NCBI GenBank assembly: GCA_046297495.1
Contig: JBKBIP010000005.1
Location: forward strand, 124,001-188,000
DNA length: 64,000 nucleotides
Reading direction: 5' to 3'
From: JBKBIP01 sp046297495
GTDB lineage: Bacteria > Planctomycetota > Planctomycetia > Gemmatales > Gemmataceae
Part shown: one piece after another, positions 18,841-28,308 of the stretch
Numbering within the stretch: position 1 is the first letter of the stretch
Layout of the letters: each line of letters opens with the position of its first letter
Notes under the pieces: model-generated
The model's database searches: none
Seen by the model: the letters and a program-made list of their open reading frames with translations, nothing else
Told to the model about the DNA's origin: nothing
Position numbers and translations under genes: made by a program

Positions 18841-19128
18841 ATGACTTCCTTGTTTGGCTTGTTTCAATTAGGACCCCAAGAAATTCTGCTCATTTTGGCG
18901 GTGGGCGTGTTGCTGTTTGGCCGGAAGCTGCCGGAAGTCGGCCGTTATCTCGGCAAAGGAATCGTCGAGTTCAAGAAGGGGATGTCGGGACTGGAGGATG
19001 ATGTCAGCGGCACCATCACCCGCCAGCAAGAACCCGTGCTGGAGCAACCGCGTCCGCCCCAGCGCGTGACCGCTAGCGCGCCCAAGTTCGAGGACAACAA
19101 CGACAGCGTCTCGGCCCCCAAGGCCTAA
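18841..19128 (+). CDS. tatA: Sec-independent protein translocase subunit TatA
   Basis: A 95-aa protein with the hallmark TatA layout: a short N-terminal membrane helix ('PQEILLILAVGVLLFGRKLPEVGRYLGKG', with the FG hinge before the amphipathic helix) and a charged, disordered tail ('RQQEPVLEQPRPPQRV'). TatA makes the pore of the twin-arginine export route for folded proteins. Length fits TatA (about 60-100). No tatB or tatC lies beside it in this window. A short inverted repeat after the stop (19146-19179) could end the transcript before the tRNA gene. Confidence 0.95.
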   Translation: MTSLFGLFQLGPQEILLILAVGVLLFGRKLPEVGRYLGKGIVEFKKGMSGLEDDVSGTITRQQEPVLEQPRPPQRVTASAPKFEDNNDSVSAPKA

Positions 19129-19145
19129 ACCCGAAGCATTGCCAC

Positions 19146-19179
19146 GGTCGCTGGCGCCTGCTAAGATACACCAGCGACC
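19146..19179 (+). terminator. Stem-loop after tatA
   Basis: A 9-base perfect stem (GGTCGCTGG at 19146-19154 with its complement at 19171-19179) with a 16-base loop. It starts 17 bases past the tatA stop and ends 9 bases before tRNA-Val. No T tract follows, so termination is only suggested. Confidence 0.4.
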
Positions 19180-19188
19180 CATCATCCT

Positions 19189-19261
19189 GGGCGGCTAACT
19201 CAGCGGCTAGAGTGCCATCCTCACACGGTGGAAGTCACTGGTTCGAATCCAGTGCCGCCCA
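19189..19261 (+). tRNA. tRNA-Val (CAC)
   Basis: A 73-base cloverleaf. The acceptor stem is GGGCGGC with GCCGCCC; the D arm is ACTC/GAGT; the anticodon stem is CCATC/GGTGG (one G-T pair) with loop CTCACAC, giving anticodon CAC for valine codon GUG; the T arm is ACTGG/CCAGT around TTCGAAT. The discriminator base is A73 and the CCA end is not encoded. The gene is single, with no tRNA neighbour in the window. Confidence 0.95.
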
Positions 19262-19657
19262 ATTGTCATTTTTGATTGTGACTGACAATATCTCGCCAAT
19301 GATGAAGAATCCCGCATTTCTTGGTTTTTTTCGATTCCCGCCATCTTCTGCTGACAATTCATGACAACCCCTGACTGCGCCGGATGGTACGGCGCGCCGT
19401 GCGGGGGGGTGCCTGCTCGCCACTGAAAAACTTGCCGGCGGGCGATTTTTTTCCCACCCTGCTTGTGAAGTGCGTTATGATCTCGTCATAGTATTACTCT
19501 GACAATGTTGGTTGCCGGAGTAATAGTTGGACAGCACCCCTTTTTAAACTGGGCAAAGACTTTGGCTGATAGATCGGTTCGTGCTCGGGGATGACAGCCG
19601 GCCCGAAACGATCCATCTCAGCATGGATTTCCGAAACAATGATTGAAAGGGTCTCCG
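19262..19657. other. Intergenic gap after tRNA-Val
   Basis: A 396-base gap without a gene. It holds an operator-like 8-base inverted repeat (19492-19499 with 19518-19525). No integrase, att repeat of the tRNA end, or phage gene was recognised in spite of the tRNA boundary. Confidence 0.4.
19492..19525. promoter_or_regulatory. Operator-like inverted repeat upstream of the PQQ-propeller gene
   Basis: TATTACTC at 19492-19499 and GAGTAATA at 19518-19525 are perfect complements with an 18-base centre, about 130 bases upstream of the ATG at 19658. It could be a regulator site; no regulator gene is adjacent. Confidence 0.25.
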
Positions 19658-22600
19658 ATGAACCATCCCTACCGCGCCTATTGGATCATGGGCTGTCTGT
19701 GCCTGGGGCTTACCCCGGCGGCAAACGCCGATTGGCCGACCTATCGCCAGGACGCGGGCCGGACGGGCGCCACCGCGCATGAGCTGCGCTTGCCTCTGGA
19801 ATTCCATTGGGTACAGTCGGCCCCGAAGCCGCCGGAGAAGGCGTGGGCCGGGCCGGACAATCGCACTTTCGAGGGCTTGCACCTGCGCGACCGGATGGAT
19901 TTCGATGACGCTTTTCATGGGGCGATCGTCGCGGGGCGGGTCTATTTCGGTTCCTCGGTCGATCATCAGGTGCGCTGTCTCGATCTGGCCCGCGGCAAGC
20001 AACTCTGGACCTATTTCACCGGCGCCGCCGTGCGTTTGGCCCCGACGGTTTGGGAGGGGCGCGTATACTGCGGCTCCGATGACGGCTATGTCTATTGCCT
20101 GGACGCGGACAGTGGCAAGCTACTGTGGCGCTTGCAAGCCGGGCCGGAGGAAGCGTGGTTTCTGGGACGGGGGGAGATGATCTCGCGCTGGCCGATCCGC
20201 ACGGGGGTTGCCGTGTATGACGGGGTGGCCTATTTCGGGGCTGGCATCTTTCCCCATGAGGATATTTTCCTGTACGCCGTCGATGCCCGCACCGGCAAGG
20301 TGATCTGGAAACGGGACGATCTGAGCGAGGCGGACGCCACGCGCAATCCCTTGTCGCCGCAGGGTTACTTACTGGTCAATGATCAGTACCTGTTCGTGCC
20401 GTCGGGGCGGTCGCTGCCGGTCTGCTTCGACCGCCACACCGGCAAGATGATCCACCAGCGCACCCATAGTTGGCGCAAGGAGGGGGTGATGGGCGGCACG
20501 CGGGCACTGCTGGCCGATGGTCAAATCTATGCCGCTGGCGATCATCAGCTCGTCGCCTTGGACGAAAAGACCGGCGACGTGGGCTTCGGCTACTTCGAGT
20601 GCAAGCAGATGGTCACCGTGGGAGACGACTGGGCCTACATCATCGACGGCCAGCGCTTGGCCCGGCTGGATCGTCACGCATACGCCATCGCCAGCCGGGA
20701 GCGGCAGAAGCTGCGTGAGGGCATCTTTAATGTGAATCGCCAGCTCCGCTCTGCGCCGAAAAACGCGGCCAATTTGAAGGCTCAGCTCGCCAATCTGGCG
20801 GAGCAATTGAAGCAGCTCGAAAATCAAGGTGTCGTTTGGTCCGTCCCTGTCACCGCCGAAGCGGGCTTGCTGGCGGCGGGTAATTGGGTTTTCGTGGGGG
20901 GGCCGGATAGCGTGACCGCTTACGAAGCCGGGACCGGCAAACAGGTCTGGCAGGCCAAGGTGGAAGGGAACGCACGCGGCTTGGCGGCGGCGGATCATTA
21001 CTTGCTCGTCAGCACCAGTACCGGCAAGGTGTACGCCTTCGCCGATGCCCAGGCCAAGCGATTGCCAGTGGTTCCAGAAGCGCCGACCGCCAAGCAGCTG
21101 TTCCCCGACGATCCCCTGGCGGCCATGTACGCCGACGCCGCCCAGGAAATCCTGGAACAGACGGGGGTGAAAGAGGGCTACTGTCTGGTCCTTGGCGCTG
21201 AACGAGGGCAGCTGGCCTTCGAGCTGGCCCAACGGAGCGCGCTCAAGGTCTATGGCATCGAGCCGGACGCCGCCAAGGTTCAGGCCGCCCGGCAAGCACT
21301 AACGGGGGCGGGATACTACGGTCATCGTGTAGTCATCCATCAAGCGGACCTGGCGGATATTCCGTATTCCAACTTCTTCGCCAACCTGGTCGTTTCGGAT
21401 CAGTATGCCCGCGCCGGGACCTTGCCTGGGGAGCCGCGCGACTTCACCCGCCATGTCAAGCCATTGGGGGGGACGGTCTATCTGGGGCGTCCCGCCCGCG
21501 CCGCCGGCCAGGTGGACGCGAAAGCGGCGCGGGTTTGGTTGGACGCGCTGGCCCTGGGAGAGACGGGGAACATCCAGAAGACCGCCACCGGCCTGCGCTA
21601 CGTGCGCGGCCCCTTGCATGGAGCGGCTAACTGGACGCATCAATACGGCGAACCGGGGAACACCGCCTGCGTGATGGATCATCGCGTCAAGGGGGGACTG
21701 GGGGTGCTGTGGTATGGCGATCCCGGCCCTGGCAAGATGGTCAATCGTCACGACGGCGCGGTGGGGCCATTGTCCGTCAATGGCCGCCTGATCGTCCAGG
21801 GGCAATTTAGTGTCTTGGCTTATGACGCCTACAACGGCCAGTTCCTCTGGGAATATAAGAACCCCAACACCTTCCGCACGGGGGTCTTTCAGAATTACAA
21901 CCCGGGCAACCTGGTGGCGACCGAGGAGAGCATCCTGGTCATGGAGGGAAGCAAAGTCGTGCAGCTCGACGCCGCCACCGGCAAGTTCCAGACCACGCAT
22001 GAATTGCCCGCCGACAAGCAGCGCGACTATGAATGGAATTACATTGGCTACCGGGACGGCATCCTCTATGGCACGGCTACCGTGCGCAAGGAATTGGCCA
22101 GCGCCTTGCAACGGCGGGGGCGCAAGTTCGAGGACGCCACCGCCGCCCTGTTCGCCATTGACGTGAAAACCGGCCAGCATCTGTGGTGCCATGATGGGGA
22201 CAACATCGCCGCCCAAACCATCGCGCTCGGCCCCCATCGGGTCTATTTCATTGATAGTACCCTCTCCAGCGAGGAACGGGCCGCCTTGCTGCGGAGCGAG
22301 CGTGACCAGGTGAAACATCTGACGGGAGAGGAAGCCAAGCAGGCCGAGGAACGGTTGAAACGCCTGGACGTGCGCCGGGCCATCGCCTTGGAAGCCCGCA
22401 CTGGCAAGCAGCTGTGGGCCGAGGCGGTGGATGTCACCGATTGCAGCGACATCGGCATCGGCGGCGGCAAGCTGACCTTGATGGTTTCTGAAGGAGTGCT
22501 GGTCTTGTGCGGCGCCAACGCCAACGGCCACTACTGGAAACAGTTCGTCGAAGGGGAGTTCAAGCAGCGGCGGTTGGTGGCACTGTCGGCCAAGGATGGC

Positions 22601-23608
22601 CGGAAGCTCTGGGCCAAGGACGCCAACTATCGCCATCGCCCCATCATCGTCGGCGACCGGATCATCGCCGAGCCGTGGGCCTTTGAGCTGCGCACCGGCG
22701 CCACGATCACGCGCCCCCATCCGCTGACCGGAGCCGAAGTTCCCTGGAGCATGTACCGGCCCGGTCATCACTGCGGCATGTTGGTGGCAGCACCCAACAT
22801 GTTGATGTTCCGCTCCGGCTTCACGGGCTTTTACGATTTGTATGAGGACTCCGGCACTCAGCATTTCGCCGGCCATCGGCTAGGATGCTGGATCAACGCC
22901 ATTCCCGCCAACGGTCTGGTGACGATCCCCGAAGCCAGCGCCGGTTGCGTCTGTCAATTTTCCATCGCCTCGACCATTGTCCTGGAGCCACGCCCGACTA
23001 CTCGGCGAACCTGGACCATCTATAGTTCGGTGGGGTCCAATACCCCCGTGCAACACCTGGCCCTGAACCTGGGCGCTCCCGGCGACCGCAAGGACGAGCG
23101 CGGGACGGTGTGGCTGGCTTATCCGCGTCCCAATCCGCTGCGCGATTCCACCCTGGATTTACGCCTCGACCTGAAACCCCAATTCGTGAAAGGGGGGGAG
23201 TTCACACACGTCAGCTCCGCCGCGCATGAAGTGAAGACAACGGACGCCCCCGCCTGGGTGTACACCTCCTGGGCCAAGGGGCTGACGCAATGTTCCGTGC
23301 CGTTGCTGGGTGAAAAAGACCCGCCGGCCACTTACAGCGTCCGTCTGCACTTCGCCGACCTGGCGGAGAACCGCCAAGCCGGGCAGCGTCTCTTCGATGT
23401 CAAGGTGAACGGTCAGGTAGTCCGGGCCAACCTGGACATCACCGCCGCCCGCTCACCGGAACAAGACACGGTGGTGCTGCAGCTCGATGCAGTCCGCGTC
23501 ACCCGCGATCTGGACATCGAGCTGATCCCCCGCCAACCCAATCCCACCGAAGAGCAGCTGCCAATTTTGAACGCCATCGAAGTGAGGCGCGGCGGTGAGA
23601 GAGAATAA
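19658..23608 (+). CDS. Exported PQQ-propeller protein with embedded methyltransferase-like and malectin-like parts
   Basis: A 1316-aa protein started at ATG 19658 (an AAAGGG block lies just upstream; a TTG at 19643 is the alternative). A signal peptide (about 1-26, ending NADWP) precedes a beta-propeller with PQQ-type repeats ('VRCLDLARGKQLWTYFTG', 'VYCLDADSGKLLWRLQAG', 'LFAIDVKTGQHLWCHDG'). At about residues 505-615 the repeats are broken by a Rossmann/SAM-methyltransferase-like stretch ('YCLVLGAERGQLAFELAQRSALKVYGIEPDAAKVQAARQAL'). The propeller resumes from about 660, and the C-terminus (about 1215-1316) resembles a malectin/carbohydrate-binding fold ('YSVRLHFADLAENRQAGQRLFDVKVNG'). The catalytic role is unknown. 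The next gene is a heme dehydrogenase. Confidence 0.9.
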   Translation: MNHPYRAYWIMGCLCLGLTPAANADWPTYRQDAGRTGATAHELRLPLEFHWVQSAPKPPEKAWAGPDNRTFEGLHLRDRMDFDDAFHGAIVAGRVYFGSSVDHQVRCLDLARGKQLWTYFTGAAVRLAPTVWEGRVYCGSDDGYVYCLDADSGKLLWRLQAGPEEAWFLGRGEMISRWPIRTGVAVYDGVAYFGAGIFPHEDIFLYAVDARTGKVIWKRDDLSEADATRNPLSPQGYLLVNDQYLFVPSGRSLPVCFDRHTGKMIHQRTHSWRKEGVMGGTRALLADGQIYAAGDHQLVALDEKTGDVGFGYFECKQMVTVGDDWAYIIDGQRLARLDRHAYAIASRERQKLREGIFNVNRQLRSAPKNAANLKAQLANLAEQLKQLENQGVVWSVPVTAEAGLLAAGNWVFVGGPDSVTAYEAGTGKQVWQAKVEGNARGLAAADHYLLVSTSTGKVYAFADAQAKRLPVVPEAPTAKQLFPDDPLAAMYADAAQEILEQTGVKEGYCLVLGAERGQLAFELAQRSALKVYGIEPDAAKVQAARQALTGAGYYGHRVVIHQADLADIPYSNFFANLVVSDQYARAGTLPGEPRDFTRHVKPLGGTVYLGRPARAAGQVDAKAARVWLDALALGETGNIQKTATGLRYVRGPLHGAANWTHQYGEPGNTACVMDHRVKGGLGVLWYGDPGPGKMVNRHDGAVGPLSVNGRLIVQGQFSVLAYDAYNGQFLWEYKNPNTFRTGVFQNYNPGNLVATEESILVMEGSKVVQLDAATGKFQTTHELPADKQRDYEWNYIGYRDGILYGTATVRKELASALQRRGRKFEDATAALFAIDVKTGQHLWCHDGDNIAAQTIALGPHRVYFIDSTLSSEERAALLRSERDQVKHLTGEEAKQAEERLKRLDVRRAIALEARTGKQLWAEAVDVTDCSDIGIGGGKLTLMVSEGVLVLCGANANGHYWKQFVEGEFKQRRLVALSAKDGRKLWAKDANYRHRPIIVGDRIIAEPWAFELRTGATITRPHPLTGAEVPWSMYRPGHHCGMLVAAPNMLMFRSGFTGFYDLYEDSGTQHFAGHRLGCWINAIPANGLVTIPEASAGCVCQFSIASTIVLEPRPTTRRTWTIYSSVGSNTPVQHLALNLGAPGDRKDERGTVWLAYPRPNPLRDSTLDLRLDLKPQFVKGGEFTHVSSAAHEVKTTDAPAWVYTSWAKGLTQCSVPLLGEKDPPATYSVRLHFADLAENRQAGQRLFDVKVNGQVVRANLDITAARSPEQDTVVLQLDAVRVTRDLDIELIPRQPNPTEEQLPILNAIEVRRGGERE

Positions 23609-23616
23609 AAGGGAAT

Positions 23617-23703
23617 AAAAGGGGACGCGACTCGAATTTGCTTGACGGAGGGCGGAGCGTGGCGTCATTTGCCAACCAGCGAATTCGAGTCGCGTCCCCT
23701 TTT
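23617..23703. repeat. 22-bp perfect inverted repeat (REP/terminator-like)
   Basis: Arms at 23617-23638 and 23682-23703 are perfectly complementary (22 bases, AAAAGGGGACGCGACTC...) around a 43-base centre. It starts 8 bases past the stop of the propeller gene. It may serve as a terminator. The 'AAAAGGGGAC' ends are also like those of REP/RAYT-type palindromes, which is an inference from pattern only. Confidence 0.6.
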
Positions 23704-23823
23704 CTCGGCCCGCAGTCTGCTGGAATTTCCCGCGTTTCCTGCTATCATCGTGTACAAGGAATTCCGACCGTTAGGACATGCCCGCGCTCCTTCCGACATA
23801 CTTTTGACAGCACGAGGACCGAT

Positions 23824-26800
23824 ATGAAGAAATTGCCCTGGTGGGGAATGGCAAGTGGGTTGCTGGTGGCGGCCCTGGCGTATTTCCTGGCGAGCGGCCA
23901 TGCTCAGAACGCCGCCGACAAGCACGATCCCGCGCAGGCGGTGGCCAATTTGGACGTGCATCCTGAATTGCAGGCGACGTTGTTCGCCTCCGAGCCGGTC
24001 CTCACCAACCCGACCAACCTCGACATCGATTCTCGGGGGCGGGTGTGGGTGTGTGATGTCATGAACTATCGCGGCAACAACGGCAAACGGCCCGAAGGGG
24101 ACCGCATCCTGATTCTGGAGGACACCACCGGCGACGGCGTCGCCGACAAACACACCGTCTATTACCAGGGCCGCGACGTGGACTCGGCGATGGGCATCTG
24201 CGTCCTCGGCAACAAGGTCATCGTCTCCTGCTCGCCGCATATCATCATCTTCACCGACGAGAACGGCGACGATAAGCCGGACAAGAAGGAATATCTGTTC
24301 ACCAAAACCGGCCAGCCGCAGCATGATCATTCGGCCCACTCCTTCATTTTTGGGCCAGACGGCAAATACTACTGGAACTTCGGCAACACCGGCAAGGCGG
24401 TGCATGATAAAGACGGTAAGCTGGTGGTTGATCAGGCCGGCAATCCGGTCGTGGACAACGGCAAGCCCTATTGGGGTGGGATGGTGTTTCGCTGCAACCC
24501 CGATGGCAGTGAGTTCGAGGTACTGGCCCACAACTTCCGCAATAACTATGAAGTGACCGTCGATTCCTTCGGCACCCTCTGGCAATCGGACAACGACGAC
24601 GACGGCAATCGGGGGGTGCGCATCAACTACGTGATGGAGTTCGGCAACTACGGCTACCGCGATGAGCTGACCGGGGCCGGCTGGAACACGCCGCGCACCC
24701 ACATCGAAGCGGACATTCCTAGCCGCCATTGGCACCAGAATGACCCCGGCGTCGTCCCCAACCTGCTGCACACCGGCCAAGGTTCGCCGACCGGCATCTG
24801 CGTGTACGAAGGCAAGCTGTTGCCGCGCGTGTTTCATAATCAGGTCATTCACTGTGACGCCGGGCCGAGCATCGTGCGAGCCTATCCCGTCATTAAGGAC
24901 GGCGCCGGCTACCAGGCCGAGATCGTCAACATTCTCGACGGCAGCAAAAAGAACAACTGGTTCCGCCCCGCGGATGTATGCGTGGCGCCGGATGGATCAT
25001 TGTTTGTCACGGACTGGTACGATCCCGGCGTCGGCGGACACGCTCAACGCGACCTGGACCGGGGGCGCATCTTCCGCGTCGCTCCGCCCGGTAGCAAGTA
25101 TCAGGTGCCGCGCTTCGATTTCCAGACGGCGCGCGGCGCGGCCGAGGCCCTGAAGAATCCCAATCTCGCCGTCCGCTACCTGGCCTGGACGGCCTTGCAC
25201 GATTTCGGGGCCAAGGCCGAGTCAGAATTGCTCAAGCTATGGCAATCCGATGATGCCCGGCTACGTGCCCGCGCCTTGTGGCTGCTGGGCAAGATCGCCG
25301 GCAAGGGGCCGCATTATGTCAATTTGGCGATCCAGGACCAAGACCCCGACATTCGCCTCACCGGCATTCGGCTGGCCCGGCAACTACACCTGGATATTAT
25401 TCCCGTGCTGAGAAAGTTGGTCCACGACAAGGCGCCGGAAGTGCGGCGCGAATGTGCCATTGCCCTGCGTTTCACCAAGTCCCCCGACATGCCCGCGCTG
25501 TGGGTGGAATTGGCGAAACAGCACGACGGCAAGGACCGCTGGTATCTGGAAGCGCTGGGGATTGGCGCCGAATCGCGCTGGGACGATTGCTTGATGAATG
25601 GTTGGCCAGGGGGGACGCTGAACGGTTTTCTCGGCACGCCAGCGGGGCGCGACCTCATCTGGCGCTCCCGGTCGCCGGACTTCACGCCCCTCCTGTTGGA
25701 ACGGATCATCGCTGACGCGAAAGTACCCACGGCGGAGCTGCCGCGTTACTTCCGGGCCTTCGATTTTCAGCAAGGACCGAAGAAACAAGAAGCCTTGCGG
25801 AACCTGGTCGTGGCGGCGGCAACCGTGAAAGAGGAACGGGAAACCTTCATCGTGTTGGAGGCGGCCCAACGACTCCCGCAAGGCGATGCCCGGCAAGAGC
25901 CGCGCTTGGCCGCCGCACTGGAAAAGGTGCTGGCCCAACATCGTGGCACCGACACCTACATCCAAGTCGTCAAACAATTTGGCTTGTCCCAGCACTATCC
26001 CGAAGTGCTGCATCTGGCCCAGCACCAGCCCGATCAGCAGCTTGGCGTCAACGCCGTCAAGGCGCTGCTGGATCGCGGCCAACACGCCCTGTTGCGCCAA
26101 GGGCTGGACAGCAAAGACGACAAACTGGCATTGGCCACGCTGCAAGCCCTGCACACGACCGCCGATGACCGGGCCACGCCGCTGCTCATGGCTTTGGTCC
26201 GTGACCGACAGCGCGATCTCGAACAGCGCCGCTTGGCGGTGCGGGCCGTCACCCGCACGCGCAACGGCGCCCTGGCCTTGCTGAAGCTGGCTCAGGCTGG
26301 CGACCTGGGCGAGGAGCTGAAACAGGTGGCCGGCTTCGCGCTCCACGTCGCCCCCTGGAACGATGTCAAGGGACCAGCCGCCCAGCTCTTTCCGCTGCCA
26401 CCGGCCAAGGACGACAAGCCGTTGCCACCCTTCGCCGAGTTGGTCAAGTTGCGCGGCGATCCGGCGCGGGGCCACAAGATTTTCGCCACCGCCGGCACCT
26501 GCGCCAACTGCCACCTGGTCAACGGCCAAGGCAAGGAAGTCGGTCCTGATCTGTCCGAGATCGGCAATAAACTGAGCCGGGAAGCCTTGCTGGAATCGAT
26601 CCTCTATCCCAGCGCTGGCATCAGTCACAACTACGAGACGTATCTCGTCGAACTCAAGAGCGGCAACATCGAAACCGGCTTACTGGCCAGCGACACCCCC
26701 GAAGCCGTGGTGCTCAAGGGGGCGGATGGCATCTTGCGCACGCTGCCAAAGGGGGACATCGAACAGATGATCAAATCTCCCAACTCCCTGATGCCCGCCG

Positions 26801-26895
26801 ACCTGCACAAGCAGCTGACGCCGCAGGATTTGGCCGATCTGGTGGACTATATGTTGACGCTGAAGAAAGCGGCGCAATCGCCAGGCGGGAAGTAG
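23824..26895 (+). CDS. Membrane-bound dehydrogenase with HEAT repeats and PVC-type cytochrome c
   Basis: A 1023-aa protein started at ATG 23824 (MKKLPWWGMASGLLVAALAYFL, an export signal). Residues about 45-430 are the planctomycete 'membrane-bound dehydrogenase' beta-propeller ('LQATLFASEPVLTNPTNLDIDSRGRVWVCDVMNYRG', 'DGSLFVTDWYDPGVGGHAQRD'). Residues about 430-850 are HEAT-like repeats. The C-terminus carries the PVC-type heme site C893-A-N-C-H897 with 'GKEVGPDLSEIGNKLSREALLESILYPS' behind it. This family is expanded in Planctomycetes and is thought to oxidise sugars or alcohols with electron transfer to heme. Substrate is unknown. It lies downstream of the PQQ-propeller gene. Confidence 0.93.
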   Translation: MKKLPWWGMASGLLVAALAYFLASGHAQNAADKHDPAQAVANLDVHPELQATLFASEPVLTNPTNLDIDSRGRVWVCDVMNYRGNNGKRPEGDRILILEDTTGDGVADKHTVYYQGRDVDSAMGICVLGNKVIVSCSPHIIIFTDENGDDKPDKKEYLFTKTGQPQHDHSAHSFIFGPDGKYYWNFGNTGKAVHDKDGKLVVDQAGNPVVDNGKPYWGGMVFRCNPDGSEFEVLAHNFRNNYEVTVDSFGTLWQSDNDDDGNRGVRINYVMEFGNYGYRDELTGAGWNTPRTHIEADIPSRHWHQNDPGVVPNLLHTGQGSPTGICVYEGKLLPRVFHNQVIHCDAGPSIVRAYPVIKDGAGYQAEIVNILDGSKKNNWFRPADVCVAPDGSLFVTDWYDPGVGGHAQRDLDRGRIFRVAPPGSKYQVPRFDFQTARGAAEALKNPNLAVRYLAWTALHDFGAKAESELLKLWQSDDARLRARALWLLGKIAGKGPHYVNLAIQDQDPDIRLTGIRLARQLHLDIIPVLRKLVHDKAPEVRRECAIALRFTKSPDMPALWVELAKQHDGKDRWYLEALGIGAESRWDDCLMNGWPGGTLNGFLGTPAGRDLIWRSRSPDFTPLLLERIIADAKVPTAELPRYFRAFDFQQGPKKQEALRNLVVAAATVKEERETFIVLEAAQRLPQGDARQEPRLAAALEKVLAQHRGTDTYIQVVKQFGLSQHYPEVLHLAQHQPDQQLGVNAVKALLDRGQHALLRQGLDSKDDKLALATLQALHTTADDRATPLLMALVRDRQRDLEQRRLAVRAVTRTRNGALALLKLAQAGDLGEELKQVAGFALHVAPWNDVKGPAAQLFPLPPAKDDKPLPPFAELVKLRGDPARGHKIFATAGTCANCHLVNGQGKEVGPDLSEIGNKLSREALLESILYPSAGISHNYETYLVELKSGNIETGLLASDTPEAVVLKGADGILRTLPKGDIEQMIKSPNSLMPADLHKQLTPQDLADLVDYMLTLKKAAQSPGGK

Positions 26896-26911
26896 GGAGA
26901 GCATGCCGGCC

Positions 26912-26965
26912 TTGGATGCCTCGGTTCGCGCCAGGGGCAAGGCGTGCGCGAATCGAGGCATCCAA
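26912..26965. terminator. 20-bp hairpin between convergent genes (dispersed family, copy A)
   Basis: Arms 26912-26931 and 26946-26965 pair over 20 bases with one G-T type mismatch, loop 14 bases. It sits between the stops of the heme dehydrogenase (plus) and the nucleoside phosphorylase (minus), a good place for a two-way terminator. Its inner part (TTCGCGC...AGGG...GTGCGCGAA) recurs at 32956-33004. Confidence 0.6.
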
Positions 26966-26970
26966 AATCT

Positions 26971-28308
26971 TCAATCCACCTCATCCAAAATCACCGGTGC
27001 CTCGTTGGTCGCCGCATCGTCACGAATGACACATGCTTGCTCCAACAATGGCAGCGCGACGGCCAGGCGGGTTTCGTCGGCGTAGTGCAGCTCGATCAGG
27101 CCGTCCCCCTGCCGGACCGCAGCGCCGCGCTTCGCCAGCAAGACGGCCCCGACGCCGTGGTCGATGGGGTCTTCCACCCGTTGCCGGCCAGCGCCGAGCA
27201 GCATGGTCGCCCGGCCGATCAACTCGGCGTCCATCTCCCGCAGATAACCCGAATGCGGCGCTTTGAAGACGAATTGTCGCGGCGCGCGCGGCAGCAGGGA
27301 GTAATCGTCGAGCACGCGCGGATCGCCCCCTTGGTACTGGATCATTTGCCGGAACTTGTCGAGGGCTTGCCCCGAAGACAGGGACGTTTCAATGCGTGTC
27401 TCGGCTTCATCAGCGCTAACTCCCGCCAGAATCAACATGCCGCGCGCCAGAGTTTTGACGACCGCCAGCAGGTCCGCCGGGCCGCGTCCTTTCAGAGTTT
27501 CGATGGCCTCGATCACCTCGACGGCATTCCCCACCGCCTGGCCCAAGGGAGCGTCCTTGCTGGTGACAAAGGCACGCGTCTTCAGGCCGTTCAGATTGCC
27601 GATGGTCACCAGCTCCTCGGCCAACTGGTGGGCGTCGGCCAAGGTTTTCATGAAGGCTCCCCGGCCACATTTGACGTCGAGCACCAAGGCATCGATCCCC
27701 TCGGCCAATTTCTTACTTAGAATCGACGCGGTGATGAGCGGAATACTTTCGACCGTGGCCGTGACATCCCGCAGAGAGTAGAGAATCTTGTCCGCCGGCG
27801 CGATCTCGGCGGTCTGGCCGACCAGGACGCATCCCACCTGGCGCAAGACGGCATGCAGCTCGTCGAGCGGCAGCTGGGCGCGGAAACCGGGAATAGATTC
27901 GAGCTTGTCGAGGGTGCCGCCGGTGTGGGCCAAGCTACGCCCTGACATCTTCGGGACAATCACGCCGCACGAGGCCACCAGCGGCACCAACACCAGCGAG
28001 GTCTTGTCCCCCACGCCGCCGGTGCTGTGCTTATCGACCTTGACGCCGGGCACGTCGCTCCAATCGAGCGTGGCCCCGGAACGGGCCATGGCCGCCGTCA
28101 GGTGGGCCGTCTCGTCTCGGTTCATGCCGCGCAGCACGATGGCCATGAGCAGGGCCGCCTGTTGATAATCGGGCCATTGGTGAATCGTGGCCCCATGCAC
28201 GAACGCTTCGATCTCCATCGGCGACAGCGGCAAGCCATCTCGTTTCTTGCGGATCACATCCACGGCCCGGATGGCGGACACATCCTCGATCGGCGCAGCA
28301 AGTGTCAT
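26971..28308 (-). CDS. Pyrimidine-nucleoside (thymidine) phosphorylase
   Basis: A 445-aa enzyme that splits thymidine or uridine with phosphate into base and (deoxy)ribose 1-phosphate. The ATG at 28308 is chosen because a GGAGG lies 8 bases upstream; an upstream in-frame ATG (28350) lacks this. The N-terminal helices 'RAVDVIRKKRDGLPLSPMEIEAFVHGA' and the phosphate-binding 'VDKHSTGGVGDKTSLVLVPLVASCG' (about 80-104), followed by 'KMSGRSLAHTGGTLDKLESIPGF', are family signatures. The C-terminal 'GYLREMDAELIGRATMLLGAGR' domain matches too. The signature does not decide between deoA and pdp. Its stop lies a few bases from a strong hairpin shared with the converging gene. Confidence 0.94.
   Translation of the reverse strand: MTLAAPIEDVSAIRAVDVIRKKRDGLPLSPMEIEAFVHGATIHQWPDYQQAALLMAIVLRGMNRDETAHLTAAMARSGATLDWSDVPGVKVDKHSTGGVGDKTSLVLVPLVASCGVIVPKMSGRSLAHTGGTLDKLESIPGFRAQLPLDELHAVLRQVGCVLVGQTAEIAPADKILYSLRDVTATVESIPLITASILSKKLAEGIDALVLDVKCGRGAFMKTLADAHQLAEELVTIGNLNGLKTRAFVTSKDAPLGQAVGNAVEVIEAIETLKGRGPADLLAVVKTLARGMLILAGVSADEAETRIETSLSSGQALDKFRQMIQYQGGDPRVLDDYSLLPRAPRQFVFKAPHSGYLREMDAELIGRATMLLGAGRQRVEDPIDHGVGAVLLAKRGAAVRQGDGLIELHYADETRLAVALPLLEQACVIRDDAATNEAPVILDEVD

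Noticed and set aside
19235..19423. Minus-strand open frame ending in WAALDSNQ
   Set aside because: The end is the antisense of the tRNA-Val T arm and acceptor; such peptides are a known false-gene pattern next to tRNA genes.
19189..19657. tRNA-bounded genomic island
   Set aside because: No integrase, no repeat of the tRNA end and no foreign genes downstream; the following genes are ordinary planctomycete genes.
21299..22876. Long (525 codon) minus-strand open frame inside the PQQ-propeller gene
   Set aside because: It mirrors the codon bias of the real plus-strand gene, lacks any family likeness and has no ribosome site.
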